From NCBI GenBank assembly GCA_037145635.1, contig JBBCXB010000001.1, positions 124,001-188,000 of the forward strand: a stretch of 64,000 nucleotides of DNA. The letters run 5' to 3'. The stretch is from JAATFS01 sp037145635 (GTDB lineage: Bacteria; Pseudomonadota; Gammaproteobacteria; Xanthomonadales; Xanthomonadaceae). The notes under the pieces are model-generated. The model worked only from the letters and a program-made list of their open reading frames with translations. It was not told the DNA's origin and ran no database searches. Shown here piece by piece: positions 42,375-52,198 of this stretch. Position numbers and translations under genes: made by a program. Position 1 is the stretch's first letter. Each line of letters begins with the position of its first letter.

Positions 42375-42758
42375 ATGTCCCGTCAGATCATCCAGACCGA
42401 GCAGGCGCCGGCCGCCATCGGCCCCTATTCGCAGGCCGTGCGCGCCGGCAACACCGTGTACTTCTCCGGGCAGATCCCGCTGGACCCGGCCACCGGCGAG
42501 ATCGTGCCGGGCGACATCGGTGCGCAGGCACGCCGCGCGTTCGACAACCTCAAGGCAGTGGCCGAGGCCGCCGGCGGTTCGCTCGACCGGATCGTGCGGC
42601 TGGGCCTGTACCTGACCGACCTGGGCCAGTTCGCCGCGGTGAACGCGGTGATGCAGGAATACTTCCAGGCGCCGTTCCCCGCACGCTCGACCATCGAGGT
42701 GTCCGGCCTGCCCAAGGGCGCCGGGTTCGAGGTCGACGCGGTGATGGTGATCGACTGA
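42375..42758 (+). CDS. ridA: RidA family reactive intermediate/imine deaminase
   Basis: 127 aa. Hydrolyses 2-aminoacrylate and related enamines made by PLP enzymes. Motifs: APAAIGPYSQAVRAGNTVYF, SGQIPLDPATGEIVPGD, LKAVAEAAGGSLDRIVRLGL, and ARSTIEVSGLPKGAGFEVDA containing the carboxylate-binding Arg. Start at MSRQIIQTEQAP; TAGAAT near 42334 may be a -10 box. Eight bases separate it from recG. Confidence 0.94.
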   Translation: MSRQIIQTEQAPAAIGPYSQAVRAGNTVYFSGQIPLDPATGEIVPGDIGAQARRAFDNLKAVAEAAGGSLDRIVRLGLYLTDLGQFAAVNAVMQEYFQAPFPARSTIEVSGLPKGAGFEVDAVMVID

Positions 42759-42765
42759 CCCTGCC

Positions 42766-44946
42766 GTGCCGCGAGCGCGCGCGAACCCGCCGCGTCTGGC
42801 CGCCGCCGGCGACGCGTCGCTGGCGAGCCTGCCGGGGGTGGGTCCGCGCGTCGCGGAGAAGTTCGCCGCGCGCGGCATCGCCACCCTGCAGGACCTGTGG
42901 CTGCACCTGCCGCTGCGCTACGAGGACCGCACCCGGCTGACCCCGATCGCGCAGCTGCAGGCCGGCGTGCCCGCGCAGGTCGAGGGCCGCGTGCAGGCGG
43001 TCGAGCGCGGCTTCCGCTACCGGCCGATGCTGCGGGTGGCGATCGCCGACGACTCGCACGCCACGCTGGTGCTGCGCTTCTTCCATTTCCGTGCCGCACA
43101 GGTCGCGCAATTCGCTCCCGGCAGCTGCGTGCGCGCCTACGGCACGCCCAAGCCCGGCCAGCACGGCTGGGAGATCGTGCATCCCAGCTACCAGGTACTG
43201 GGCGCGACCGAGGGCGGGGACCTGGGCGACTCGCTGGACCCGGTCTACCCGGCGATCGAGGGCGTCGGCCCGGTCACGCTGCGCAAGCTGATCGCGCAGG
43301 CGCTCGACCGGCTGCCGTCCGAGGCCACGCTGGAACTGCTGCCGGGCGCGTGGCTGGCCGACGCCCGGCTGCCCTCGCTGCGCGAGGCCCTGCTCACCAT
43401 GCACCGCCCGCCGCTGGATGCCGATCCGTCGGCGCTGCTGGCCGGCACCCATCCGGCGCAGCAGCGGCTCTCGCTCGAGGAACTGCTGGCGCACCAGCTC
43501 AGCCTGCGCCGGCAACGCATCGCGTTGCAGCGCCACACCGCGCCGCGGCTGCCGGGCAACGGCGGGCTGGTGCGGCGCCTGCGCGAGGCGCTGCCGTTCC
43601 GGCTGACCGGCGCGCAACAGCGCGTGTTCGCGCAGATCGCCGAGGACCTGGCGCGGCCCTCGCCGATGCTGCGGCTGGTGCAGGGCGATGTCGGCAGCGG
43701 CAAGACCGTGGTCGCGGCGCTGGCGGCGATGCTGGCGGTGGAGCAGGGCAAGCAGGTCGCGCTGGCGGCGCCGACCGAGCTGCTGGCCGAGCAGCACCTG
43801 GCCAACCTGCGCGGCTGGCTGGAGCCGCTGGGCCTGCGCATCGCCTGGCTGGCCGGCAAGGTCACCGGCAAGGCGCGCGCGGCGGTGATGGCGCAGGTGG
43901 CCTCCGGCGAGGCCCAGGTGGTGGTCGGCACGCATGCGCTGATGCAGGAGGCGGTGGTGTTCCACGACCTGGCGCTGGCGATCGTCGACGAGCAGCACCG
44001 CTTCGGCGTACACCAGCGGCTGGCGCTGCGCGACAAGGGCGCGGGCGCCGGCAGCGTGCCGCACCAGCTGGTGATGACCGCCACGCCGATCCCGCGCACG
44101 CTGGCGATGGCCGCCTACGCTGACCTCGACGTCTCGGCGATCGACGAGCTGCCGCCCGGGCGCACACCGGTGCAGACCATCGTGCTCAGCGCCGAACGCC
44201 GGCCCGAGCTGGTCGAGCGCATCCGCGTCGCCTGTGCCGAGGGCCGCCAGGCGTACTGGGTGTGCACCCTGATCGACGAGAGCGAGGAAAGCGAGAAGCC
44301 CGGCCGGAACGGCGGGGGCACCGGCGACGGGCCCCGCGCGGCCGGGGCCGGCAACCGGATCGAGGCGCAGGCCGCGCAGGCGACCTTCGAGGCACTCTCG
44401 GCGCAGCTGCCGGGCGTGCGCGTGGGGCTGGTGCACGGGCGCATGAAGGCGGCCGAGAAACAGGCGGCGATGCGGGCCTTCAAGCAGGGCGAGATCGACC
44501 TGCTGGTCGCCACCACCGTGATCGAGGTCGGCGTGGACGTGCCCAACGCCTCGCTGATGATCATCGAGAACGCCGAGCGCCTGGGCCTGGCGCAGCTGCA
44601 TCAGTTGCGCGGCCGGGTCGGGCGCGGCGCGGCCGCGTCCAGCTGCGTGCTGCTGTACCAGGCGCCGCTGTCGGCGATGGCGCGCGCGCGGCTGGCGACG
44701 ATGCGCCAGACCAGCGACGGCTTCGTGATCGCCGAGAAGGACCTGGAGCTGCGCGGCCCCGGCGAGCTGCTCGGCACCCGCCAGACCGGCCTGGCCAGCT
44801 TCCGCATCGCCGACCTGGCGCGCGACGCCGGGCTGCTGCCGCGCGTGCACCTGCTGGCCGACGAGCTGCTGGCGCATTCGCCCGAGATCGCCGACCGCGT
44901 GGTCGCGCGCTGGATCGGCGGCGCGGTCCGTTATGCGGCCGCTTAG
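42766..44946 (+). CDS. recG: ATP-dependent DNA helicase RecG
   Basis: 726 aa. Reverses stalled forks and processes Holliday junctions. N-terminal wedge/OB domain (LPGVGPRVAEKFAARGI, HLPLRYEDRT), helicase Walker A QGDVGSGKTVVAALAA, motif DEQHRFGVHQR (DExQH), TATPIPRTLAMAAYADLDVS, HGRMKAAEKQAAM and LHQLRGRVGRGAAASSCVLL. Start is GTG at 42766, just after ridA. A Gly-rich insert of about 24 residues (starting EKPGRNGGGTGDGP, near residue 508) sits in the loop before AQAAQATFE, where E. coli RecG has none. Confidence 0.96.
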   Translation: MPRARANPPRLAAAGDASLASLPGVGPRVAEKFAARGIATLQDLWLHLPLRYEDRTRLTPIAQLQAGVPAQVEGRVQAVERGFRYRPMLRVAIADDSHATLVLRFFHFRAAQVAQFAPGSCVRAYGTPKPGQHGWEIVHPSYQVLGATEGGDLGDSLDPVYPAIEGVGPVTLRKLIAQALDRLPSEATLELLPGAWLADARLPSLREALLTMHRPPLDADPSALLAGTHPAQQRLSLEELLAHQLSLRRQRIALQRHTAPRLPGNGGLVRRLREALPFRLTGAQQRVFAQIAEDLARPSPMLRLVQGDVGSGKTVVAALAAMLAVEQGKQVALAAPTELLAEQHLANLRGWLEPLGLRIAWLAGKVTGKARAAVMAQVASGEAQVVVGTHALMQEAVVFHDLALAIVDEQHRFGVHQRLALRDKGAGAGSVPHQLVMTATPIPRTLAMAAYADLDVSAIDELPPGRTPVQTIVLSAERRPELVERIRVACAEGRQAYWVCTLIDESEESEKPGRNGGGTGDGPRAAGAGNRIEAQAAQATFEALSAQLPGVRVGLVHGRMKAAEKQAAMRAFKQGEIDLLVATTVIEVGVDVPNASLMIIENAERLGLAQLHQLRGRVGRGAAASSCVLLYQAPLSAMARARLATMRQTSDGFVIAEKDLELRGPGELLGTRQTGLASFRIADLARDAGLLPRVHLLADELLAHSPEIADRVVARWIGGAVRYAAA

Positions 44947-44951
44947 CGGCC

Positions 44952-45081
44952 GGGAATCGGGAATGGGGAGTGGGGAATCGGTGAAGCGGCTCCGCGGGGA
45001 CCGATGGATGTCCGATTCGCCTGTGCGGCCGATCCTTGCGATGATGCCGGCCCGATTCCCAATCCCGGTTCCCGATTCCCG
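44952..45081. repeat. Inverted heptamer arrays between recG and nucleoside hydrolase
   Basis: Left: GGGAATC, GGGAATG, GGGAGTG, GGGAATC (44952-44979). Right: GATTCCC-AATCCCG-GTTCCCG-ATTCCCG (45054-45081), touching the ATG at 45082. About 75 bases lie between. The right arm thus replaces any normal ribosome binding site. Confidence 0.8.
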
Positions 45082-46020
45082 ATGACCAAGAAAATTCCGC
45101 TGTTGATCGATACCGATCCGGGCGTGGACGATGCGTTGGCGCTGCTGATGGCGTTCAACGATCCGCGCCACGAGGTGGTCGGGCTGACCATCGCCGCCGG
45201 CAACGTCGGGCTGGACCATACCGTGCGCAACGCGCTGAAGCTGTGCGAGGTGGTCGGCCGCGACGACGTGCCGGTGTTCGCGGGCTGCGCGGATCCGCTG
45301 GTGCACCCGTCGGTGGACGCGGCGCATGTGCATGGGCGGGACGGTTTCGGCGACGTCGGCCTGGCGCCGGCGGCGCAGCCGGCGCAGGCCGAGCATGCGG
45401 CGCTGGCGATCCTGCGGCTGTCGCACGAATACGCCGGCGAGCTGCTGCTGGTGGCGCTGGGACCGCTGACCAACCTGGCCCTGGCGCTGCGGCTGGACCC
45501 GACCCTGCCGCAGCGGGTCAAGCGCTTCGTAGTGATGGGCGGGGCGATCACCGGCCACGGCAACATCACCCCGGCGGCCGAGTTCAATATCGCCTTCGAC
45601 CCCGAGGCCGCGCACATCGTGTTCAGCGGGTTCCCGCAGATCGAGCTGGCGGACTGGGAGGCCACGGTGGCGCACGGCCTGCCGCACCGCGAGGTCGAGC
45701 AGTGGCTGGCGGCCGACTCGCCGCGGGCGCGCTTCTACGAGGAGATCTCGCGCAAGACCCGGCTGTGGTCCGAGGACAGCCGCGGCGAGCACTGGTATGC
45801 CGCCGACGCGCTGGCGATGGCCTGGGTGCTGGAGCCGGAGGGTGGGGTCACGGTGGAGCGCCGGCCGCTGCGCATCGAGCTGTCGGGTAGCTTCACCCGC
45901 GGCGCGACTGTGGTGGACTGGAACCGCCAGGACGGCGGCCAGGACAACGTGGCGATGCTGATCGCCTACGATCGCGCGCGGTTCCAGGCGCAGGTGCGGG
46001 CGGCGCTGGCGGCGGGGTAA
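45082..46020 (+). CDS. Ribonucleoside (purine/pyrimidine) hydrolase
   Basis: 312 aa. IUNH family: IPLLIDTDPGVDDALALLMA at the N-terminus holds the Ca-binding DTDPGxDD motif; GLTIAAGNVGLDHTVRNALK, VALGPLTNLALALRLDP, MGGAITGHGNITPAAEFNI and a conserved His/Asp region near the C-terminus (NRQDGGQDN). It cleaves N-glycosidic bonds of nucleosides for base salvage; substrate preference is not visible. Start ATG 45082; no Shine-Dalgarno, the repeat arm abuts the start. Confidence 0.93.
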   Translation: MTKKIPLLIDTDPGVDDALALLMAFNDPRHEVVGLTIAAGNVGLDHTVRNALKLCEVVGRDDVPVFAGCADPLVHPSVDAAHVHGRDGFGDVGLAPAAQPAQAEHAALAILRLSHEYAGELLLVALGPLTNLALALRLDPTLPQRVKRFVVMGGAITGHGNITPAAEFNIAFDPEAAHIVFSGFPQIELADWEATVAHGLPHREVEQWLAADSPRARFYEEISRKTRLWSEDSRGEHWYAADALAMAWVLEPEGGVTVERRPLRIELSGSFTRGATVVDWNRQDGGQDNVAMLIAYDRARFQAQVRAALAAG

Positions 46021-46027
46021 TGGATGC

Positions 46028-46057
46028 TTGCGCACACGGTCATCACCTCGATATAAT
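46028..46057 (+). promoter_or_regulatory. Promoter of rpmE2
   Basis: TTGCGC (46028-46033) and a perfect TATAAT (46052-46057) with 18 bp between, 38 bp before the L31 start codon. Confidence 0.65.
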
Positions 46058-46094
46058 GCCGCTCTTGTCCAGCAGCCCAAGACGGTGCGAGCCC

Positions 46095-46337
46095 ATGAAG
46101 GCCGACATCCACCCGAACTACCGCGACGTCGTTTTCCACGACGTGACCTCCGATTTCAAGATCCTGACCCGTTCCACCATGGGCTCGAAAGAGACCGTGA
46201 AGTGGGAAGACGGCCAGGAATACCCGCTTGTGAAGGTCGAAATCTCCTCCGCTTCGCACCCGTTCTACACGGGCAAGCACAAGGTGATCGACACCAGCGG
46301 CCGTATCGACAAGTTCCAGAAGCGCTACGCGCGCTGA
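46095..46337 (+). CDS. rpmE2: 50S ribosomal protein L31 type B
   Basis: 80 aa. MKADIHPNYRDVVFHDVTSD and HPFYTGKHKVIDTSGRIDKF with a C-terminal QKRYAR. The zinc-binding cysteines of type A L31 are absent, marking the C-minus (zinc-independent) form that in many bacteria replaces L31A under zinc limitation; here it may be the only copy. Followed directly by a strong terminator. Confidence 0.96.
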   Translation: MKADIHPNYRDVVFHDVTSDFKILTRSTMGSKETVKWEDGQEYPLVKVEISSASHPFYTGKHKVIDTSGRIDKFQKRYAR

Positions 46338-46360
46338 TCTTTCGATCACGGGCTGTATCG

Positions 46361-46393
46361 CGACGGCCGCGCCTTGCGCGGCCGTCGTTTTTT
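46361..46393 (+). terminator. Rho-independent terminator after rpmE2
   Basis: Perfect 11-bp stem CGACGGCCGCG/CGCGGCCGTCG with a 5-base loop, then TTTTTT. Confidence 0.9.
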
Positions 46394-46604
46394 CGTGTTC
46401 CGGATTGCGTTCCGGCGCCCCTGGCCGGGGCTGCCGCCGCAACGCTGTGTCGTGCCCGGACCTCCGGATCTACGACTTCCGTCCAAGCGACGACGAAAAT
46501 GGTGCTGTGCGATAATGGCGCGATCCAAGGCGCGAGCCCTGGACTTCCATCCCGTGCCTGCCGGCCTGGTCGAGCGGGCGCCTTCCACTGAAGGAGCGTA
46601 CACA

Positions 46605-47894
<1,290 letters not shown>

Positions 47895-47922
47895 GCCGGC
47901 CGACCGTCCGTGGTTGCAAGCG

Positions 47923-47950
47923 ATGCCCCGCGAAAGCGGGGCATTGTCGT
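47923..47950 (+). terminator. Terminator after gltA
   Basis: Perfect 9-bp stem ATGCCCCGC/GCGGGGCAT with a GAAA tetraloop (47923-47944), then TGTCGTT. Confidence 0.75.
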
Positions 47951-48108
47951 TCTGGGGGCAGCACGCGGGGCCTGCGGGGGGACGTGACCGCGGCGGATGG
48001 CAGCGGCCGGGCTGCGCTTGAAGATCCTGGACGCTTCCGCGCCGCCGACGGATGGTGGGATCGCGCTGGCCGGTGCCGACACTCGCGCCGCCCCGAGGTC
48101 TGCGAAGG

Positions 48109-48777
48109 TCAGCGCGCAGGCTCGGCGTGGCGGGGCAGGCGATCGAAGGCCTGGAACAGCCGGATCGCGGCCGGGTCGAGGGGATGCTCGCGCGCCGAAT
48201 AGCGGCCTTCGACGCAGCTCTCCAGCAGAATCCGCGGGCCGTGCATCGCCGATTCGCCGGCAGGCGGCGACGGTCGGCCCCACAGCGTCGAGCGATCCCA
48301 GGCGCGGCGGATCGCCGACAGCTGCGAGCGCCGCAGCCATAGCCGGTGGGTCACCGCGGTGGCTGCGCCCGCGACCGGTTCCGACAGCGGCACCGGTGCC
48401 TCGGGTACCTCCACCCGGACCTGGGTTTCGCCCACCTCGAAACGGACCTGCCACGACCACGGCCAGCCAGCGGCCGGATCCGGCCGGCCGATCCACGCCG
48501 CGTAGCGCTCCGGCGGCCGGGTGCCGCCTGGACGGCAGTCCCGCATCAGCCGGCCTGTGCCCGGGCCGAGCCGGCTGGCGGTCCACAGCGCGCGCCGGAT
48601 GGCCTCGTCTTCGGCGTCCATGCCGCCGGAGGGCGGCGCGATCCAGGGACGCGGATGCTCCGGCAGCGTCGGCTGCAGGCGGCTGTACACGGCACCGGCC
48701 ACGACCAGCGCCAGCAGCAGCGAACCCGCCCAGACCGCGATCACCGCACGCGACGCGGGACGCCGGGAGGCCCTCAT
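48109..48777 (-). CDS. Hypothetical protein with N-terminal membrane anchor
   Basis: 222 aa. One N-terminal membrane segment (AVIAVWAGSLLLALVVAGAV) followed by a probably periplasmic domain (RPPERYAAWIGRPDPAAGWP, WQVRFEVGETQVRVEVPEAP, HRLWLRRSQLSAIRRAWDRS). No family recognised. Its start codon overlaps the stop of the next gene upstream (ATGA at 48774-48777), so it is co-translated with the gene at 48774-49421. Codon use is like the core genes. Confidence 0.7.
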   Translation of the reverse strand: MRASRRPASRAVIAVWAGSLLLALVVAGAVYSRLQPTLPEHPRPWIAPPSGGMDAEDEAIRRALWTASRLGPGTGRLMRDCRPGGTRPPERYAAWIGRPDPAAGWPWSWQVRFEVGETQVRVEVPEAPVPLSEPVAGAATAVTHRLWLRRSQLSAIRRAWDRSTLWGRPSPPAGESAMHGPRILLESCVEGRYSAREHPLDPAAIRLFQAFDRLPRHAEPAR

Positions 48778-49421
48778 TCGCACGCGAAGGGCGCGGACGG
48801 CGGGTCCTGCGCGAGCAACGCGGCCAGCTGGACACGGGATGCGCGCGCCATCGGGCGTTCGTCGAGCTGCGACAACGGGGCCTGGCGCAGGGCGTCGTAT
48901 GGCAGCACCACCAGGTCGAAGGCCAGCTCCTCGGCAGTGAACGCCCACACCGGCACGTCGGCGACGCGCTCGCGGTCCAGCCGCAGCCGGCGCGTGCGCG
49001 CTTCGGCGGGAATGCGGTGCTCCTCCAGGAAGCGCTGGACGGCGTCGGGGTCGTCGCTGTGCAGGTGCAGCTGCACCGGGGCGTTGGCGTCGGCGGTGCC
49101 GTCGAGCACCGGGCCGACCAGCCGCGGCTGGAACCCCTGCAGGAATTCCAGGGCGCGCAGCGCGGCCTCGCGGCGATGGCGTAGTCCCTGTGCATGCGCC
49201 GGACCGGCGAACAGGCGCTGGTACTCGCGCAGCGCTTCCTCGATCTCGCGGTTGCGCGGCAGCGACGCGTCGTCGTGGATGCCGAGCCGGTGCGCGGCCT
49301 TGAGCTTGGCCTGGTGGAAATCGCGGATGCCGCCTTCGGCCATCAGCCGGGCGGCCTCGTGGGCGAGCCGGTGCCGGCGTTCGCGGGTATGGGTCTCGGC
49401 GTGCTGGCGGGCGTGATGCAT
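48774..49421 (-). CDS. Hypothetical protein (possible nucleotidyltransferase-like)
   Basis: 215 aa, soluble. N-terminal helical part rich in His/Arg (HTRERRHRLAHEAARLMAEG, DFHQAKLKAAHRLG, PRNREIEEALREYQRLF), and a C-terminal alpha/beta part (VQLHLHSDDPDAVQRFLEEH, FTAEELAFDLVVLPYDALRQ). Similar proteins in xanthomonads are annotated as conserved hypotheticals or nucleotidyltransferases; catalytic residues are not evident to me. It forms a bicistron with the membrane-anchored protein downstream. Confidence 0.72.
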   Translation of the reverse strand: MHHARQHAETHTRERRHRLAHEAARLMAEGGIRDFHQAKLKAAHRLGIHDDASLPRNREIEEALREYQRLFAGPAHAQGLRHRREAALRALEFLQGFQPRLVGPVLDGTADANAPVQLHLHSDDPDAVQRFLEEHRIPAEARTRRLRLDRERVADVPVWAFTAEELAFDLVVLPYDALRQAPLSQLDERPMARASRVQLAALLAQDPPSAPFACE

Positions 49422-49547
49422 GGCCGGGGTCCCGTGCCTGGATGGTACGCGTCCGACTCTACAACAGCGGCATGAAGGCGTGGCGAACGCCGGCCAGGGT
49501 CACCGGCCGGCGTTCGCCGCACCGGTGCCCAATCCCGGTGCTTGGCC

Positions 49548-51983
49548 TCAGAAGATATCGAATGCCTTCTCGTCGGCCTGCGGATCCTGCAGCCCGAAGT
49601 CGTAGTTCTGCAGGCGGTCCAGGTCCTCGTTCTTGACCCACTCGGTGGCACCGTTGATCGAGGCCTGGGTCATGCCGTCCGGCGGGTCGTTCGCGGCGAT
49701 CGGGGTGTCCTTCAGCGCCACGCGCATGTACTCGATCCAGATCGGCAGCGCGGCCTTGCCGCCGTACTCGCGGTAGCCGAGCGAGCGGAAGTCGTCGCGG
49801 CCCACCCACACCGTGGTGGCGTAAGGACCCCCGAAGCCGGAGAACCAGGCGTCGCGGTGATCGTTGGTGGAGCCGGTCTTGCCGCCCACGTCCTCGCGGC
49901 CGAGCACCTTGGCCGCGGTGCCGGTGCCGCGCTGGACCACGTCGCGCATCATCGACACCAGCTGGTAGGCGGTGCGCGCATCGATCGCGCGCGGCGCGAT
50001 GCGCGCGTCGGCCGCCGGGGCCGCCGGCGCGCTCTCGGCCGGCTTGGCGGCGTCGGCGGTGACCGGCGGCTGCGCCGGCGCCGGGGCACCGAAATTGAAG
50101 CCGTCCACGACCTGGCTCACCGGCGCGGCGCTGCCGCCCTGCTGGGTGCAGCTGCGGCAGGCCACGGCCGGGTTCTCCTTGAACACCACGGTGCCGTCGC
50201 GGTCCTTGACCTCGTCGATCAGCCAGGTATCCACGCGCGAGCCGCCGTTGGCGAACACCGCGTAGCCGCGCGCCACCGACAGCGGGGTGAGCGAGGCGGT
50301 GCCCAGCGACATCGACAGGTTCGGCGGCAGCTCGGCCTCCTCGAACCCGAACTGGCTGATGTACTTGCGCGCGAAGTCCACGCCGATGGCGTCGAGCAGG
50401 CGCACCGACACCAGGTTGCGCGACTGCACCAGCGCCTCGCGCAGCCGCATCGGGCCGCGGAAACCGCCGCCGTCGTTCTGCGGCGACCAGGTCTTGCCGC
50501 GGCGGTCGCGGAACACCACCGGGGCGTCGAGCACGATCGAGGCCGGGTTGAAGCCCTTCTCGAACGCGGCCGCGTAGACGAACGGCTTGAAGCTGGAGCC
50601 GGGCTGGCGCCGGGCCTGGGTGGCGCGGTTGAACTTGTTGCCGGCGAAGCTGAAGCCGCCGACCATCGCGCGCAGCGCGCCGTTGTGGGCGTCCACCGAG
50701 ACCAGCGCGGCCTGGCCGCGCGGCAGCTGGTCGACGACCCACTCGCCTTCCTTGCTGTCCGGGGCGCCAGCGCGGATGCGGGTCAGGTCGCCGCGCTTGA
50801 GCAGGGCGGCCGGCGACTTGCCGGTCCAGCGCGAGGCCGAGGCGGGCAGGGTGAGCTCGGTCTTGTCGCTCTGGACCACGGTCACCCCGCCGTCGGGCAG
50901 GGTGCGGGCGACGATGACCGGGCGGAAGCCGGACTGCGCCGCGATCCCGGACAGGTGCTTGGCCAGGGCGGCCGCGTCGTCGCCGGCGGCCACGTCGAAG
51001 TGCTGCTCCACGCCGTGCCAGCCGTGGCGGTGGTCGTACAGCATCAGGCCGTCGCGCACCGCGAGGTCGGCGCCGACCTGCAGGGAGGCGTCGATGGTGG
51101 TGGTGACGTGGTAGCCCTTGTTGAGCACCTCGCCGCCGTAGCGGGCGATCATCTCCTGGCGCACCAGCTCGGCCACGTAGGGCGCGTACACCTGCACCGG
51201 CGGCTCATGGGGGCTGGCGTGCATCGGCACGGCCTTGGCGGCGTCGGCCTCGGCCTGGCCGATGAAGCCCAGCTCGGCCATGCGCTGCAGCACGTAGTAG
51301 TCGCGGCGCTCGCGGGCGCGTTCGGGATTGCTGATCGGGTTGCCGCTGGAGGGGAACTTGGGGATGCCGGCCAGCGAGGCCATCTCGTCCAGGCTGAGCT
51401 CGTTCAGCTTCTTGCCGTAGTAGTACTCGGCGGCCGCGCCCACGCCGTAGGCGCGGTTGCCGAAGAAGCTCTTGTTGAGGTACAGCTCGAAGATCTCGTC
51501 CTTGCTGAGCTCGCTCTCGATCTTGCGCGCCAGCAGGATCTCGGCCAGCTTGCGGGTGTAGCTGTACTCCGAGCTCAGGAAGAACTGCCGGGCGACCTGC
51601 TGGGTGATGGTGGACCCGCCGGGCACACGCTTGGCGTCGGTGGTGGCCAGCAGCCAGACCGCGCGGCCGATGCCCTTGTAGTCGACGCCGCCGTGCTCGT
51701 AGAAGCGCGCGTCCTCGGTGGCCAGAAAGGCCTGCTTGAGGCGCTCGGGCACATCCTTCATCCGGATCGGGTAGCGCCGGGTCTCGCCATAGACCGCCAT
51801 CAGGCGGCCATCGCTGGCGTAGACGTACATCGGCTCCTGCAGTTCGACCTGCCGGAGGGACTGGACATCGGGGAGCTTGGAGGACACGGCGTAGTAGACG
51901 CCGGCAGCGGCCAGGCCGCCCACCAGCGCGAGCACGACGAACGCGGCCAGGAGCCAGCCCAGCCAACGACGGAAACGGGGCAT
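49548..51983 (-). CDS. mrcA: Penicillin-binding protein 1A
   Basis: 811 aa bifunctional cell-wall synthase. N-terminal membrane anchor (LGWLLAAFVVLALVGGLAAA); GT51 glycosyltransferase motifs LATEDARFYEHGGVD, GGSTITQQVARQFFL and RKLAEILLARKIE; an OB-like insert; transpeptidase motifs SSFKPF (active Ser), SRN and KTGSTN. A Pro/Ala-rich insert with two cysteines (CRSC) lies between SRN and KTG. Start at MPRFRRWLGWLLA; a TATACT -10 lies at 52025-52020. Divergent from pilM, the classical ponA/pilMNOPQ arrangement. Confidence 0.97.
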   Translation of the reverse strand: MPRFRRWLGWLLAAFVVLALVGGLAAAGVYYAVSSKLPDVQSLRQVELQEPMYVYASDGRLMAVYGETRRYPIRMKDVPERLKQAFLATEDARFYEHGGVDYKGIGRAVWLLATTDAKRVPGGSTITQQVARQFFLSSEYSYTRKLAEILLARKIESELSKDEIFELYLNKSFFGNRAYGVGAAAEYYYGKKLNELSLDEMASLAGIPKFPSSGNPISNPERARERRDYYVLQRMAELGFIGQAEADAAKAVPMHASPHEPPVQVYAPYVAELVRQEMIARYGGEVLNKGYHVTTTIDASLQVGADLAVRDGLMLYDHRHGWHGVEQHFDVAAGDDAAALAKHLSGIAAQSGFRPVIVARTLPDGGVTVVQSDKTELTLPASASRWTGKSPAALLKRGDLTRIRAGAPDSKEGEWVVDQLPRGQAALVSVDAHNGALRAMVGGFSFAGNKFNRATQARRQPGSSFKPFVYAAAFEKGFNPASIVLDAPVVFRDRRGKTWSPQNDGGGFRGPMRLREALVQSRNLVSVRLLDAIGVDFARKYISQFGFEEAELPPNLSMSLGTASLTPLSVARGYAVFANGGSRVDTWLIDEVKDRDGTVVFKENPAVACRSCTQQGGSAAPVSQVVDGFNFGAPAPAQPPVTADAAKPAESAPAAPAADARIAPRAIDARTAYQLVSMMRDVVQRGTGTAAKVLGREDVGGKTGSTNDHRDAWFSGFGGPYATTVWVGRDDFRSLGYREYGGKAALPIWIEYMRVALKDTPIAANDPPDGMTQASINGATEWVKNEDLDRLQNYDFGLQDPQADEKAFDIF

Positions 51984-52119
51984 CAAGACAGATTCCGATT
52001 GCGGATTTCGTGGCCGCAGAGTATAGATTACGCCGGGTCTGGCTGGGGCCGGACCGGGGAAAGGGGTTCGACGATCACCGGGGTCGCGTGACGGGCTTCC
52101 CGGCTCGCGCGCGAAGTGC

Positions 52120-52148
52120 TTGTCAGCCGTTAAAAAATCATTATTAAT
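52120..52148 (+). promoter_or_regulatory. Putative promoter of the pilMNOPQ operon
   Basis: TTGTCA (52120-52125), 17 bp, ATTAAT (52143-52148), in an AT-rich stretch about 50 bp before the pilM start. Confidence 0.6.
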
Positions 52149-52198
52149 GCTAGGGCGCAAAAAGCGCGTCCAAGTGCCCGTCGGCAGGGGAGTTTTGC

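Noticed and set aside
39365..46080. Long minus-strand open frames (about 1000-1176 aa) opposite gmk, spoT, ridA, recG and nucleoside hydrolase
   Set aside because: All overlap well-recognised plus-strand genes and show no domains; high GC leaves antisense frames open.
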